A stretch of DNA of 64,000 nucleotides, from NCBI RefSeq assembly GCF_000626635.1, contig NZ_CP007451.1, forward strand, positions 3,326,001 to 3,390,000, written 5' to 3'. The position numbers were made by a program, and so were the translations under genes. Shown in pieces: positions 63,406 through 64,000 of this stretch. The notes beneath the pieces are model-generated. The model was not told the DNA's origin. It saw nothing but the letters and a program-made list of their open reading frames with translations, and did not search any database. Each line of letters opens with the position of its first letter. Positions within the stretch are counted from its first letter, which is position 1. Source of the DNA: Draconibacterium orientale (GTDB taxonomy: Bacteria; Bacteroidota; Bacteroidia; Bacteroidales; Prolixibacteraceae).

Positions 63406-63457
63406 AGATAATGCTGGTGCAAACAAACGCTAAGGTTCGATTCCTTACTTATCTACA
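63406..63457 (+). other. Truncated tRNA-like element in the 16S-23S spacer
   Basis: AGATAA (63406-63411) pairs with TTATCT (63449-63454) as an acceptor-like stem, and TAAGG-TTCGATT-CCTTA (63431-63447) forms a T-arm. The sequence lacks D and anticodon arms. It may be a tRNA remnant or a processing signal. Confidence 0.4.
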
Positions 63458-63623
63458 CAAGTTGAAACAGGCAACTGTTTCTGTGCTTTAAAGTTCTTTG
63501 GCATGTTGGGAAAAAATAATTTTGATAATTACATAGAGTAATTATCGAGAGTCAAATCAAATCACAAGATAGAGACGACAATTTTACAGAGATACAATTG
63601 AATCAATACGAGGATTCTCTAAA

Positions 63624-64000
63624 AGAAAGTTACTAAGGGCGTACGGAGGATGCCTAGGCTCTCAGAGGCGAAGAAGGACGTGACAAGCTGCGATAAGCTT
63701 CGGGGATTAGCAAATATGAATCGATCCGAAGATTTCCGAATGGGGCAACCCACCCGCAAGGGTATCCGCAAGGAGGCTAACCCGGGGAACTGAAACATCT
63801 AAGTACCCGGAGGAAAAGAAAATAATAATGATTCCCATAGTAGTGGCGAGCGAACTGGGAACAGCCTAAACCAATATTGTTTCGGCAATGTTGGGGTTGT
63901 AGGGCTGCGATATGGAGAAGTATTTAAAACTGGAAAGGTTTTGGAAAAGCCTACCACAGACGGTGACAGTCCGGTACAGGTAATAAATATGATCCTAGCA
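63624..64000 (+). rRNA. rrl: 23S ribosomal RNA (5' part, runs off the window)
   Basis: Begins around AAAGTTACTAAGGGCGTACG and continues with GGATGCCTAGGCTCTCAGAGGC, conserved 23S 5' sequences, followed by the GTAGTGGCGAGCGAAC region. The end lies outside the window. The 5' end is uncertain by a few bases. Confidence 0.95.

Overview
The window is bacterial chromosomal DNA from the phylum Bacteroidota. The evidence is a 16S rRNA whose 3' end reads GGCTGGAACACCTCCTTT, promoters of the TTTG-N19-TAnnTTTG type typical of the group, type IX secretion (T9SS) cargo with gliding-motility-type C-terminal domains next to PorP/SprF porin-like partners, a SusC-style TonB receptor, lipoproteins with an acidic surface-export signal, and family proteins common in this phylum (DUF4924, DUF4374, DCC, split 5'-nucleotidase). 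Gene content resembles marine or anaerobic Marinilabiliales/Prolixibacteraceae; this is inference, not a tree.

Layout. 1-24.6 kb is mostly housekeeping: the tail of a DsbD-like thioredoxin protein and a DsbD N-domain protein, an M16 protease, a nicotinamidase-like hydrolase, an aminotransferase, uvrB (C-terminal frameshift), smpB, a PolB-like exonuclease with udk, manA, ysxC, prs, rplY, pth, an S4-domain protein, DUF4924, a DCC protein, an amidase, a two-gene 5'-nucleotidase and lnt. Gaps between these genes hold unusual repeats. The most striking is a 12-unit array with exact 21-bp spacing and dyad symmetry at 19.3-19.5 kb; another is six palindromes at 41-42 bp spacing at 1.4-1.65 kb.

25.8-33.9 kb is one iron/siderophore uptake locus: TonB receptor, DUF4374 surface lipoprotein (XusB-like), a secreted ankyrin protein, DUF2271 and a PepSY-flavodoxin-ferredoxin-reductase fusion, behind a Fur-box-like site. 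34.0-37.9 kb is a small AT-rich conflict island (AEP primase-helicase plus Schlafen/AlbA_2 ATPase) abutting the 3' end of a tRNA-Arg. The far side carries a decayed tRNA end and an orphan tRNA-type terminator, so the island appears to have entered at the tRNA.

38-57 kb contains an HD hydrolase, a Bfd-type ferredoxin and then a remarkable structure: four near-identical 2.57-kb copies of 'T9SS cargo C-terminal half + PorP/SprF', arranged as two near-perfect 5.1-kb palindromes (centres 41800 and 51954, each with one T at the centre). Only one cargo gene is intact (45662-50893, 1743 aa); one is broken into three frames and two lack their N-terminal halves. Palindromes this large are normally unstable, so this is either a misassembly of two paralogous loci or a real inverted amplification. 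It is the first thing to check with long reads.

57.1-60.6 kb has two GH29 alpha-L-fucosidases. From 60.8 kb an rRNA operon starts with three tandem promoters: 16S, tRNA-Ile(GAT), tRNA-Ala(TGC), and the start of 23S, which runs off the end.
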